Below, piece by piece: positions 43,812 to 52,698 of a stretch of DNA of 64,000 bases. Both the position numbers and the translations under genes were made by a program. The stretch is from Lederbergia lenta NBRC 16444. Its GTDB lineage: Bacteria; Bacillota; Bacilli; Bacillales; Bacillaceae_C. Position 1 is the stretch's first letter. Every line of letters starts with the position of its first letter. The stretch covers positions 124,001 to 188,000 of the forward strand of contig NZ_BCVC01000004.1 in the NCBI RefSeq assembly GCF_001591545.1. Reading direction: 5' to 3'. Under the pieces are notes generated by a model that made no database searches, was not told the origin of the DNA, and saw nothing but the letters and a program-made list of their open reading frames with translations.

Positions 43812-44792
43812 ATGAAAAAATTAAATGCGTTACTCGTAGCACTCATGCTTGTTTTTTTAGCAGCGTGTGGAACAGATACGGAGCCAAAATCGAATGAAAA
43901 GAATAATGAATCGGTATCTGAACAAAACAAGGAATCAGCAGAAGAAAGTTTCTCTGTAACGATTAAAGATGCATCAGATAAGGACGTAGTAATAGAGAAG
44001 AAACCAGAAAAAATTGTTTCACTTATACCGAGCAATACGGAAATTGTCTATGCTCTAGGTGATGGGGACGCAGTAGTAGGGGTTTCTGAATCTGATAATT
44101 ATCCTGAAGAAGTCAATGAGATAGAAAAAGTAGCGGGCATGGAATTAAATATTGAAAAAATCATTTCCTTAAAGCCTGATGTGGTACTTGCTCATGCTTC
44201 AACCGTTTCTATGTGGGAATCTGGACTGAAACAACTGGAAGACAGCGGTGTAACTGTGCTCGTTGTTAATGAAGCACATAGCTTTGATGAGGTATACACT
44301 TCTATTGAGATGGTTGGAAAGGCAACAGGGCAGAATGAGGAAGCCGAGAAATTATTAGAAGATATGAAATCTAAGTTGGACGAATTAAAAGAAAAAGCGG
44401 AGGCTATTTCAGATAAGGATAGAAAATCAGTTTTCGTTGAATTAGGGCCAGAACCAGAAATATATACAACTGGAAATGATACATTTATGAATGAAATGCT
44501 CGAAGTAATTCATGCAGACAATGCTGTAACAGAGCAGGGTGACTGGATTGTAATGAACGAAGAAGCAATTATTAAGCTTAACCCAGATGTAATATTAATT
44601 ACGTACGGCGGATATATTGAAAATGCAAAACAACAAGTATTGGATCGTACCGCTTGGCAGGAAGTAACGGCAATCAAAGATAAACAAGTGTCTGAAGTAA
44701 ATGAAGACCTCGTTAGCCGTCCTGGACCACGGATTATTGAAGGAGTAGAGGAGCTTGCAAAAGCCATTTACCCGGACGTTTTCGGGAAATAA
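43812..44792 (+). CDS. btuF: Cobalamin ABC transporter, substrate-binding lipoprotein
   Basis: Extracellular lipoprotein that captures vitamin B12 or its precursors. Lipobox LVFLAACG with the lipidated Cys at residue 19, a charged linker rich in E, N and S, then a class III periplasmic-binding fold (KIVSLIPSNTEIVYALG at the start; RPGPRIIEGVEELAKAIYPDVF at the end). AAAAGGAGGA precedes the ATG. The upstream riboswitch separates this from the similar heme or siderophore transporters. The permease gene starts inside its 3' end. Confidence 0.92.
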   Translation: MKKLNALLVALMLVFLAACGTDTEPKSNEKNNESVSEQNKESAEESFSVTIKDASDKDVVIEKKPEKIVSLIPSNTEIVYALGDGDAVVGVSESDNYPEEVNEIEKVAGMELNIEKIISLKPDVVLAHASTVSMWESGLKQLEDSGVTVLVVNEAHSFDEVYTSIEMVGKATGQNEEAEKLLEDMKSKLDELKEKAEAISDKDRKSVFVELGPEPEIYTTGNDTFMNEMLEVIHADNAVTEQGDWIVMNEEAIIKLNPDVILITYGGYIENAKQQVLDRTAWQEVTAIKDKQVSEVNEDLVSRPGPRIIEGVEELAKAIYPDVFGK

Positions 44793-45816
44793 AAAAGTAA
44801 TTTCATACGTAGTCGCAAGTGGGTTTTTATTGTTAGCGATGTTTTTAGGAATTTCGATTGGCTCTGTTCGTGTGCCGTTTGCTGATATAGCTGCTATTAT
44901 CGGCACAAGAGTCCTTCACTTACCTTTGAGTGAGCAAATCGACTCTATGCACACAAACATCGTAATGAATATTCGCTTGCCCCGCGTTTTATTAGCCGGC
45001 CTAGTTGGGGCTTCTCTTGCGATGGCAGGAGGAGCTTTCCAAGGGCTGCTTCGTAATCCGCTCGCAGATCCATATACACTTGGCGTATCGTCAGGAGCTT
45101 CTGTCGGCGCTGTGTGTGTATTATTCTTTCACATTAGTATACCATTTGCAGGAATATTTACATTGCCTCTTGTCAGTATCATTGCTGCCTTCATTACTAT
45201 ATTCCTCGTATTAATATTTGCCAGAAGTATTGAGCCTTCTATGAAGGTTGAAACAATTATTTTAACGGGCATTATATTTAGTTCCTTTCTAGGTGCATTA
45301 CTTTCCTTGATGATCGCACTTTCGGGTGAAGAGCTACGGCAAATTATTGGCTGGCTATTAGGAAGTGTATCGATGCGAGGATGGAGTTATATCCGCATCA
45401 TATTGCCATTCTTTTTAATTGGTGGGCTCATTTTATTATTTAACGCTCGAGAACTAAATGCGATGTCATTTGGTGAAGAACGAGCCAAACATCTCGGAGT
45501 AAGTGTGGAGCGCCGTAAACTAGCGGTACTTGCAGCGGGTTCGCTATTGACAGGCGCTGCTGTAGCTGTATCAGGAACGATTGGTTTTGTGGGACTCGTC
45601 ATTCCTCATTTAGTTCGAATAATATGGGGGCCAGACCATAAACAATTATTACCTTTATCCGTATTAATTGGCGCTGGATTTCTCATCCTAGCTGACTTGA
45701 CTGCTAGAACAATTATTCAACCGGCTGAATTACCAATCGGTGTCATCACTGCATTAATCGGTGCACCAGCTTTTGCGCTCATTTTGGTAAGAAGACGAAT
45801 GGAAAGAAGAGGATAA
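44755..45816 (+). CDS. btuC: Cobalamin ABC transporter permease
   Basis: FecCD-type permease, 353 residues, about ten membrane segments. Visible family segments: NIRLPRVLLAGLVGASLAMAGGAFQGLLRNPLADPYTLGVSSGASVGA split over two helices, and GTIGFVGLVIPHLVRIIWGPDH near the ATPase-contact loop. The TTG start at 44755 overlaps btuF by 38 bases and has AGGAG 9 bases upstream; no ATG fits before the first helix. Translational coupling with btuF is likely. Confidence 0.9.
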   Translation: MQKPFTRTFSGNKKVISYVVASGFLLLAMFLGISIGSVRVPFADIAAIIGTRVLHLPLSEQIDSMHTNIVMNIRLPRVLLAGLVGASLAMAGGAFQGLLRNPLADPYTLGVSSGASVGAVCVLFFHISIPFAGIFTLPLVSIIAAFITIFLVLIFARSIEPSMKVETIILTGIIFSSFLGALLSLMIALSGEELRQIIGWLLGSVSMRGWSYIRIILPFFLIGGLILLFNARELNAMSFGEERAKHLGVSVERRKLAVLAAGSLLTGAAVAVSGTIGFVGLVIPHLVRIIWGPDHKQLLPLSVLIGAGFLILADLTARTIIQPAELPIGVITALIGAPAFALILVRRRMERRG

Positions 45817-45819
45817 GAT

Positions 45820-47043
45820 ATGCTTGATGTAAAAGGAGTTTCGGGAGGGTATCCAGGTAATAGCGTGCTAAATGATGTGTCGTTTTCTGTTAAGGGCGGC
45901 GAGTTATTTGGCATACTTGGCCCAAACGGCAGCGGCAAAACGACTTTACTTAAAATGATTAGTGGGTTACTTGCACCACATGATGGAGAGGTGCTTATAA
46001 AAAATCGGGCTCTTTCTACATTCTCTGCAAAAGAGTTAGCAAAAAAAGTTGCTGTTTTACCGCAAGTTTCATCGGAGGTTTTCGCCTATACGGTGAAAGA
46101 AACGGTTTCTCTTGGCCGTTATGCACATCAAAGTGGCTGGTTTCATTCCCGGCATCATGATGATGAAGTATTAATCGAAGAGGCAATGGAGACAACTGGG
46201 GTAGCAAAGTTTCAGCATAAGCTTTTGCATGAACTTTCGGGAGGAGAGCGCCAACGAGTTTTCCTCGCCCAAGCCCTTGCACAGCAACCAGAGATTCTTT
46301 TATTGGATGAACCGACAAATCATTTGGACCTCGCATATCAGAAAGATCTCTTAGACCAATTAAAAAATTGGACACGAGAGAGGGGAATAGCTGTTGTCTC
46401 GATTTTTCATGATTTGAACTTAGCGGGGTTATATTGTGATAGACTCCTACTTTTGAATGAAGGGGAAGTCGAATTACTAGGCAAGCCTCCATTCGTTTTA
46501 CAAGAAAGTAGCATCCGTCAAGTCTATCAAACAAAAGTGGTAAAACAATTTCATCCTCATGTTCCTCAACCGCAAATGCTATTGGTACCTGAAACGAAGC
46601 AAATCGACGAAAGCATAAGATTAGGTGAACTTTTTTTAAAGCGGACAGAGGCAAGTGTAGAATATCATTCCCCTGTCGCGTTAAAAATGATGGCTACTCA
46701 AGTTGGGATTGGATGGCATCGCTCTGTTATCGCTACGAATGTATTAGAGCATAAACAAAATGAAGCGATTTGTTTTTATATGGAGGAATCCATTCATAAG
46801 TTAAGAACTGGAACCTTGGAGGAAGATAGATGCTCTGCTTTCATTGTTACCAATTCTGAATTAACTTGGATTTTTGTGGATGGCTATCTTTCTGATGGAG
46901 CATTTATTGATATAATGACAAAAATAGCCGCAACAAAGGGAGCTATTAACTTAGTTATTGCCGCTACCCAAATTGGAAAATTAATAAATATCGATACCTT
47001 TACAGAAAAAATAATTACATATCTTCGCTATGAAGGAAGTTAA
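45820..47043 (+). CDS. btuD: Cobalamin ABC transporter ATPase with C-terminal extra domain
   Basis: The first 255 residues are a FecE/BtuD-type ATPase: Walker A LGPNGSGKTT, signature LSGGERQRV, Walker B LLLLDEPTNHLD, H-loop FHDLN. About 140 further residues follow (GIGWHRSVIATNV, IFVDGYLSDGAFIDIM, GAINLVIAATQ), resembling the CbiZ-like adenosylcobinamide amidohydrolase domain fused to YvrA-type ATPases, but shorter and without the expected ATGTGTD-like end. It may be reduced or inactive; this is from memory of the family. Starts 3 bases after btuC and ends at a terminator. Confidence 0.87.
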   Translation: MLDVKGVSGGYPGNSVLNDVSFSVKGGELFGILGPNGSGKTTLLKMISGLLAPHDGEVLIKNRALSTFSAKELAKKVAVLPQVSSEVFAYTVKETVSLGRYAHQSGWFHSRHHDDEVLIEEAMETTGVAKFQHKLLHELSGGERQRVFLAQALAQQPEILLLDEPTNHLDLAYQKDLLDQLKNWTRERGIAVVSIFHDLNLAGLYCDRLLLLNEGEVELLGKPPFVLQESSIRQVYQTKVVKQFHPHVPQPQMLLVPETKQIDESIRLGELFLKRTEASVEYHSPVALKMMATQVGIGWHRSVIATNVLEHKQNEAICFYMEESIHKLRTGTLEEDRCSAFIVTNSELTWIFVDGYLSDGAFIDIMTKIAATKGAINLVIAATQIGKLINIDTFTEKIITYLRYEGS

Positions 47044-47063
47044 CCAAATACTAATACCCTATG

Positions 47064-47095
47064 CAAGTCACTACTACGGTGGCTTGTATTTTTTC
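47064..47095 (+). terminator. Terminator of the B12 uptake operon
   Basis: CAAGTCAC pairs with GTGGCTTG around a 7-base loop, followed by TATTTTTTC. Confidence 0.8.
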
Positions 47096-47114
47096 TACCT
47101 CATTTAAAAATCAC

Positions 47115-47142
47115 TTGACTGAACGTTCATTCATTATATAAT
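47115..47142 (+). promoter_or_regulatory. fadF promoter with FadR/TetR-type operator
   Basis: TTGACT (47115-47120) and TATAAT (47137-47142) are 16 bases apart. Between and over them lies the near-palindrome TGACTGAACGTTCATTCA (47116-47133), close to the B. subtilis FadR box TGAATGANTANTCATTCA. Binding would block RNA polymerase. A related site is at 49360-49377. Confidence 0.75.
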
Positions 47143-47204
47143 GATAGTAATAACATTCAGAATATAAACATAGTCTTGGGCAAAAGAAGGGAGTGCTTTA
47201 CAAG

Positions 47205-49310
47205 ATGAATATATTGCTTTGGGTGAACTGGCTTGCGTTTCTAGATGTAACCGCTTACGCGATTTTTTTATTCGTTTATGTTGTAAAAACCCGTATTACC
47301 TTTATTAAGCTAGGCAAAAAGGAAGCATTCGATCAAGACGTGAAAGCTCGTCTAAAAAAAATCGGCATTAATGTGTTTGGGCAGAAAAAACTACTTAAAG
47401 ATAAAAAAAGTGGCATTATTCATGTCATGTTCTTTTACGGATTTATCCTCGTGCAATTTGGGGCAATTGATTATATTTGGAAAGGGCTTGCCCCGGGATC
47501 CCACCTGCCACTTGGTCCGCTCTATTCAGGATTTAAATTTTTCCAAGAGATTGTCACGCTTGTCATTCTCGTGGCTGTTATATGGGCCTTTTATCGGCGT
47601 TATGTAGAAAAGCTTGTGCGTTTAAAACGAGGGTTTTATGCAGGGCTTGTTTTGTTATTTATCGGTGGTTTAATGTTGACGGTTCTCTTGGGAAATGGGA
47701 TGGCGCTGATTTGGCATAGCGAGCCTTCTTCATGGACTGAGCCGGTTGCTTCTGGGATTGCTGCAGCATTTAGTTGGCTGAGCCCAAGTACAGCGTCCGC
47801 CATTTTCTATGTAGCTTGGTGGATTCATCTCTTATTGCTATTAAGCTTTCTTGTGTATGTACCTCAGTCTAAACACGCGCACTTAATCGCGGGACCCGCG
47901 AATGCCTACTTGGAGCCGCTTGATGGAGGAAAGAAATTAAAAGCAATTGATTTTGAAGACGAATCTCAAGAAACATTTGGGGTCGGGAAAATAGATGAAT
48001 TTACTGATCTTCAATTATTGGATCTATATGCATGTGTAGAATGTGGAAGATGTACGAATATGTGCCCGGCAACAGGTACAGGAAAGATGCTTTCACCAAT
48101 GGATCTCATGATTAAGTTACGTGATCATTTAACCAATCACGGTGCTGCAGTAACGCAAAAACAGCCTTGGGTTCCAACTTATGCATTTGCAAACACGAAA
48201 GCAAATCAACTAGCGAAAGCAAGTGGCAGTGAAGGAGCAGTTGAAGCCGCTGCATCATTAGAATATCATCCGAGCATGATTGGCGAGGTAATCACAGAAG
48301 AGGAAATATGGGCATGTACGACATGTCGAAATTGTGAAGATCAGTGCCCAGTAATGAATAAGCATGTGAGTCAAATTATTGATATGCGTCGCTATCTTGT
48401 ATTGACGGAAGGGAAGATCGATTCAGATGCCCAACGGGCGATGCAAAACATTGAGCGTCAAGGCAATCCATGGGGATTGAATCGTAAGGAAAAGGAGAAC
48501 TGGCGTGATGCTAGGGAAGATGTCCATGTACCAACGGTAAAGGAATTAAAAAAAGCGGGCGAGGAATTCGACTATCTATTTTGGGTTGGGTCGATGGGAG
48601 CATTTGATAACCGTAGCCAAAAAATCGCCTTATCTTTTGCTAAGCTTCTTAATGAAGCTGACGTGAAGTTTGCGATCCTCGGTAACAAAGAAAAAAACTC
48701 TGGTGATACACCGCGTCGCTTAGGAAACGAATTTTTATTTCAGGAGTTAGCGACAGCAAATATCGCTGAATTCGAGAAAAACAATGTGAAAAAAATCGTG
48801 ACGATCGATCCACATGCATATAATATATTTAAAAATGAATATCCTGATTTCGGTCTAGAAATTGAAGTTTTCCATCACACGGAGTTGCTCGATCAGCTAG
48901 TGAAGGCAGGCCGATTAAAGCCGCAGTATGCTGTAGATGAAAAGATTACCTTTCATGATTCCTGCTATCTTGGCCGCTACAATGATGTGTACGATCCACC
49001 TCGAGAAATTCTTTCAGCTATTGAAGGTGTGACGCTTATTGAAATGGAACGCAATCGAGAAACTGGCATGTGCTGTGGCGCTGGAGGGGGATTGATGTGG
49101 ATGGAAGAAGATACTGGGCAGCGCGTGAACGTCGCGCGAACAGAGCAAGCTTTGGCTGTCGAGCCATCTGTCATAAGTTCAGGATGCCCATACTGTCTGA
49201 CCATGCTCTCTGATGGAACAAAGGCAAAAGAAGTAGAAGAAACGGTTAAGACATATGATGTGGCTGAACTGCTTGAGAAAGCTGTGTGTGGCGATCAAGA
49301 GTCAGCGTAA
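47205..49310 (+). CDS. fadF: FadF-like iron-sulfur oxidoreductase (acyl-CoA oxidation electron carrier)
   Basis: Membrane-bound protein proposed to pass electrons from acyl-CoA dehydrogenases/ETF to the quinone pool. The N-terminal third has about six membrane segments; the middle has two 4Fe-4S motifs (CVECGRCTNMCP and CTTCRNCEDQCP); the C-terminal part has two cysteine-rich CCG domains (HDSCYLGRYND and TGMCCGAGGGLMWMEE). The ATG at 47205 is used, with GGGAG 11 bases upstream. 702 residues, like B. subtilis FadF (YwjF). Heads a fatty acid/branched acyl-CoA degradation cluster under a FadR-type operator. Confidence 0.9.
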   Translation: MNILLWVNWLAFLDVTAYAIFLFVYVVKTRITFIKLGKKEAFDQDVKARLKKIGINVFGQKKLLKDKKSGIIHVMFFYGFILVQFGAIDYIWKGLAPGSHLPLGPLYSGFKFFQEIVTLVILVAVIWAFYRRYVEKLVRLKRGFYAGLVLLFIGGLMLTVLLGNGMALIWHSEPSSWTEPVASGIAAAFSWLSPSTASAIFYVAWWIHLLLLLSFLVYVPQSKHAHLIAGPANAYLEPLDGGKKLKAIDFEDESQETFGVGKIDEFTDLQLLDLYACVECGRCTNMCPATGTGKMLSPMDLMIKLRDHLTNHGAAVTQKQPWVPTYAFANTKANQLAKASGSEGAVEAAASLEYHPSMIGEVITEEEIWACTTCRNCEDQCPVMNKHVSQIIDMRRYLVLTEGKIDSDAQRAMQNIERQGNPWGLNRKEKENWRDAREDVHVPTVKELKKAGEEFDYLFWVGSMGAFDNRSQKIALSFAKLLNEADVKFAILGNKEKNSGDTPRRLGNEFLFQELATANIAEFEKNNVKKIVTIDPHAYNIFKNEYPDFGLEIEVFHHTELLDQLVKAGRLKPQYAVDEKITFHDSCYLGRYNDVYDPPREILSAIEGVTLIEMERNRETGMCCGAGGGLMWMEEDTGQRVNVARTEQALAVEPSVISSGCPYCLTMLSDGTKAKEVEETVKTYDVAELLEKAVCGDQESA

Positions 49311-49359
49311 ATAACAAGGCGTTGCCCAATCGTGGCGCGCCTAAATCTTCACTGCTAAT

Positions 49360-49377
49360 TGAGCGAGCGTTCAGTCA
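49360..49377 (+). promoter_or_regulatory. Second FadR/TetR-type operator
   Basis: TGAGCGAGCGTTCAGTCA matches the symmetry and half-sites of the operator before fadF (TGA.TGA.CGTTCA.TCA). It lies 41 bases ahead of the thiolase start. No convincing -10/-35 pair was seen around it. Confidence 0.65.
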
Positions 49378-49417
49378 AACAAAGTCAAATTTACTGTGCT
49401 AAGGAGGAATGATCGAG

Positions 49418-50605
49418 ATGGGAAAAACGGTAATCATTGATGGGGCACGCACACCTTTTGGCAAGTTTGGAGGCGGACTTAGCTTCTTCACAGCGGCCCA
49501 ACTTGGTGGGATAGCAGTAAAGGAGGCGCTACAGCGGGCGGAGGTAGCACCGGAAGAAGTACAGGAAGTGATTCTTGGTACCGTTCTGCAAGGTGGTCAA
49601 GGTCAGCTTCCTTCTACGCAGGCTGCACGTGAGGCGGGTATCCCTTGGGGAGTTAAGACAGAAACGATTAATAAAGTATGTGCATCAGGAATGAGGGCTG
49701 TTACATTAGCAGATCAGATTATTCGTGCGGGTGATGAAGAAATAATTGTTGCAGGTGGAATGGAATCGATGTCGAACGCCCCATATTTGCTGCCAAAAGC
49801 GCGGTGGGGCTACAAAATGGGAGACGCAGCGGTGATCGATTTATTAACACAGGACGGGTTAACTTGTTCTTTTTCCGGCGTCCATATGGGTACGTATGGA
49901 AATGCAACTGCAAGAGAATACGAGATTACAAGGGAAGAACAAGATATTTGGGCGTTGCGGAGCCATACACTTGCAGTGGAGGCAATCGAAAATGGAAAGT
50001 TAGCTGAAGAGATCGTAGCAGTAGAAGTGCCACAGAGAAAAGGAGAGCCGATTTTAATTAAGAAAGACGAAGCTCCTAGAAAAGATACAACGATTGAAAA
50101 ATTATCTACCCTTCCATCTGTTTTTGACAAAGATGGAACGATTACGGCAGGAAATGCGCCAGGAGTGAATGATGGGGCAGCGGCATTGGTATTGATGAAT
50201 GAACAGCGGGCTAAGCAAGAGGGGAAGGTGCCACTTGCATATATACATGGCCATGCAGAAATTGCTGTAGAAGCAAAAGATTTTCCTCGGACACCAGGAC
50301 TTGTCATTAATAAACTCCTGAAAAAAACCGGAAAGACAATAGACGAAGTGGATCTTTTTGAAATTAATGAGGCGTTTGCTGCAGTAGCACTTACAAGCAA
50401 TAAAATTGCCGATCTTCATCCTAATAAAGTGAATGTTAATGGTGGTGCGGTTGCGCTTGGGCATCCAATCGGAGCAAGCGGAACAAGAATTATTTTGACG
50501 CTTGTATATGAGTTAAAGCGGCGAGGTGGGGGTCTGGGAATTGCCTCTATCTGTTCTGGCGGAGGTCAAGGGGACGCCATCCTAATAGAAGTTCCTAAAC
50601 AATAG
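49418..50605 (+). CDS. Acetyl-CoA acetyltransferase (thiolase)
   Basis: Cleaves acetoacetyl-CoA or 3-ketoacyl-CoA with CoA in the last step of beta-oxidation. 395 residues with the three catalytic sites: nucleophile KVCASGMRAV near residue 86, GGAVALGHPIGASG (His), and CSGGGQGDA (second Cys). The ATG at 49418 is used; ATG 49409 sits against the AAGGAGGA site. It is like MmgA of the B. subtilis mother-cell mmg operon, but the local operator suggests fatty-acid-type control. Confidence 0.92.
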   Translation: MGKTVIIDGARTPFGKFGGGLSFFTAAQLGGIAVKEALQRAEVAPEEVQEVILGTVLQGGQGQLPSTQAAREAGIPWGVKTETINKVCASGMRAVTLADQIIRAGDEEIIVAGGMESMSNAPYLLPKARWGYKMGDAAVIDLLTQDGLTCSFSGVHMGTYGNATAREYEITREEQDIWALRSHTLAVEAIENGKLAEEIVAVEVPQRKGEPILIKKDEAPRKDTTIEKLSTLPSVFDKDGTITAGNAPGVNDGAAALVLMNEQRAKQEGKVPLAYIHGHAEIAVEAKDFPRTPGLVINKLLKKTGKTIDEVDLFEINEAFAAVALTSNKIADLHPNKVNVNGGAVALGHPIGASGTRIILTLVYELKRRGGGLGIASICSGGGQGDAILIEVPKQ

Positions 50606-50620
50606 ACTAGGAGGGATTGT

Positions 50621-51472
50621 ATGGATGTTAAAACAGTAATGGTAGTTGGCGCTGGACAAATGGGATCAGGCATTGCTCAAGTATGTGCGCAAGCTGGCTA
50701 TGAAGTGTATTTGCATGATTTGGATGAAGAATTGGTGAACAAAGGATTTGAAAGAATTTCTAAAAGTCTTAGCCGTCAAGTAGAAAAAGGGAGGATGACG
50801 GAAGGAGAAAAAACACTTGTCTTTGATCACTTGTTTAAATCTACGGATTTGCAACATGCTCAGTATGCAGATGTCGTCATTGAGGCTGCGATTGAAAATA
50901 TGGATATGAAAAAGAATATTTTTGCGGAGTTAGACAAATACGCACCTGAACATGCAATTTTAGCAACGAATACTTCCTCTCTACCAATTACTGAAATTGC
51001 TGCGGCAACAGCACGCCCAGAAAAAGTAATTGGCATGCATTTTATGAATCCGGTTCCCGCTATGAAGCTCGTTGAAATTATTCGTGGACTTGCCACAGCG
51101 GAAGATGTATATAAGGAAATTGAGGCAATGGCTGTAAATCTTCATAAAACTCCAGTGGAAGTCAATGACTTTCCCGGTTTTGTTTCTAATCGAATATTAA
51201 TGCCAATGATTAATGAGGCCGCTTACACATTATATGAAGGTGTTGCTACAAAGGAATCAGTTGATAGAGTACTGAAACTCGGTATGAATCATCCGATGGG
51301 ACCGCTTGAGCTAGCTGATTTCATTGGACTTGATACATGCTTATACATTATGGAAACATTGCATGAAGGATTTGGTGACGATAAATATCGACCATGCCCA
51401 CTATTAAGAAAGTATGTAAAAGCAGGTTGGCTCGGTAAAAAAAGCGGGCGAGGTTTCTATTTGTATGACTGA
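50621..51472 (+). CDS. 3-hydroxybutyryl-CoA dehydrogenase
   Basis: NAD(P)-dependent oxidation of (S)-3-hydroxybutyryl-CoA to acetoacetyl-CoA. The Rossmann motif GAGQMGSGIAQ is at the N-terminus; catalytic residues lie in ATNTSSLPIT, GMHFMNPVPAMKLVEII and the NHPMGPLELADFIGLD region. 283 residues, MmgB/Hbd type. TAGGAGGG before the ATG, 15 bases after the thiolase gene, so the same operon. Confidence 0.93.
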   Translation: MDVKTVMVVGAGQMGSGIAQVCAQAGYEVYLHDLDEELVNKGFERISKSLSRQVEKGRMTEGEKTLVFDHLFKSTDLQHAQYADVVIEAAIENMDMKKNIFAELDKYAPEHAILATNTSSLPITEIAAATARPEKVIGMHFMNPVPAMKLVEIIRGLATAEDVYKEIEAMAVNLHKTPVEVNDFPGFVSNRILMPMINEAAYTLYEGVATKESVDRVLKLGMNHPMGPLELADFIGLDTCLYIMETLHEGFGDDKYRPCPLLRKYVKAGWLGKKSGRGFYLYD

Positions 51473-51509
51473 ATAGGTAAGCGATGTCGGACTTTTTAGG
51501 AGGACAACG

Positions 51510-52649
51510 ATGAATTTTCAGTTAACAGAAGAACAGCTAATGATGCGAAAGATGGTGCGGGATTTTGCGAAAAAAGAAATAACACCTTTCATTAATCGTA
51601 TGGAAGCAGGTGAGTTTCCTAGAGAGATTTTAAAGAAAATGGCCGCTTTAGGGTTAATGGGCATTCCTATTCCGAAAAAATATGCTGGGGCGGAAATGGA
51701 CTTTATGTCTTATGTTATTGCTATTCAGGAGCTTTCCAAGGCAAGTGCGACGATCGGAGTCATTTTGTCTGTGCATACATCAGTTGGGACGAATCCGATA
51801 TTATATTTTGGAACGGAAGAACAGAAGCAAAAATATGTAACAAAACTAGCGAGTGGGGAATATTTGGGTGCCTTTTGCCTGACGGAACCGGGAGCAGGGT
51901 CAGATGCAGCAAATTTAAAAACACGAGCAGTTAGAACAGGAGAATATTTTGTTCTTAATGGCACGAAAGCTTTTATTACGAATGGTGGGGAAGCGGATGT
52001 TTATATTGTATTCGCAGTGACAGACCCTACAAAAGGTCAACGTGGTATCTCTGCATTTATCGTGGAAAAAACAATACCTGGATTAGTAATCGGAAAAGAC
52101 GAGCGGAAAATGGGGCTGTGCGGTTCGAAAACGGTGCAGCTAACATTTGAAAATATGAAAATACCTGTAGAAAATTTATTAGGGGTAGAAGGAGAGGGCT
52201 TTAAGATTGCACTTGCTAATTTGAATGTTGGTCGTATTGGCATTGCTGCACAAGCATTAGGAATTGCTGAAGCGGCATACGAAGCCGCAGCAAATTATGC
52301 AAGGGAGCGAAAGCAATTTGGCAAAGCGATTGCTAAGCAACAAGGGATTGGATTTAAACTGGCAGATATGGCTACTGCGGTAGAAGCTGCAAAATTGCTT
52401 ATATATCAAGCATCCGATTTGTGGGCGCGTGGGATCCCGTGTGCCCAGCAAACATCGATTGCCAAACTCTTCGCTTCAAAAACAGCGGTAGAAGTAGCGA
52501 CGGAGGCTATTCAAGTGTTCGGCGGATATGGGTACATAAAAGAGTACCCAGTTGAACGCTATTTTCGCGACGCAAAAATCACAGAAATATACGAAGGCAC
52601 AAGCGAAATCCAGCGAATCGTTATTACTAAAAATCTTCTAAAAAAATAA
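51510..52649 (+). CDS. Acyl-CoA dehydrogenase (short-chain type), first copy
   Basis: FAD-dependent alpha,beta-dehydrogenation of acyl-CoA. 379 residues; FAD/substrate motifs CLTEPGAGSDAANLKT and AFITNGGEAD, and the C-terminal catalytic glutamate in IYEGTSEIQRIVI. Close to MmgC/butyryl-CoA dehydrogenase. AGGAGG is upstream. Chain-length or branched-chain preference cannot be read directly; the paired paralogue downstream suggests the two split substrates such as butyryl-CoA and isobutyryl-CoA. Confidence 0.9.
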   Translation: MNFQLTEEQLMMRKMVRDFAKKEITPFINRMEAGEFPREILKKMAALGLMGIPIPKKYAGAEMDFMSYVIAIQELSKASATIGVILSVHTSVGTNPILYFGTEEQKQKYVTKLASGEYLGAFCLTEPGAGSDAANLKTRAVRTGEYFVLNGTKAFITNGGEADVYIVFAVTDPTKGQRGISAFIVEKTIPGLVIGKDERKMGLCGSKTVQLTFENMKIPVENLLGVEGEGFKIALANLNVGRIGIAAQALGIAEAAYEAAANYARERKQFGKAIAKQQGIGFKLADMATAVEAAKLLIYQASDLWARGIPCAQQTSIAKLFASKTAVEVATEAIQVFGGYGYIKEYPVERYFRDAKITEIYEGTSEIQRIVITKNLLKK

Positions 52650-52698
52650 AGGGATAAGTTAAAACATACCTTTTCCCATAGCAGGGAGGATACGCAAA

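Noticed and set aside
46016-46654. 212-codon minus-strand ORF inside btuD
   Set aside because: Fully antisense to a clear ABC ATPase frame with intact motifs; no ribosome-binding site or recognisable product.
49810-50400. 196-codon minus-strand ORF inside the thiolase gene
   Set aside because: Antisense shadow of a strongly conserved gene; its sequence is a mirror of thiolase codons.
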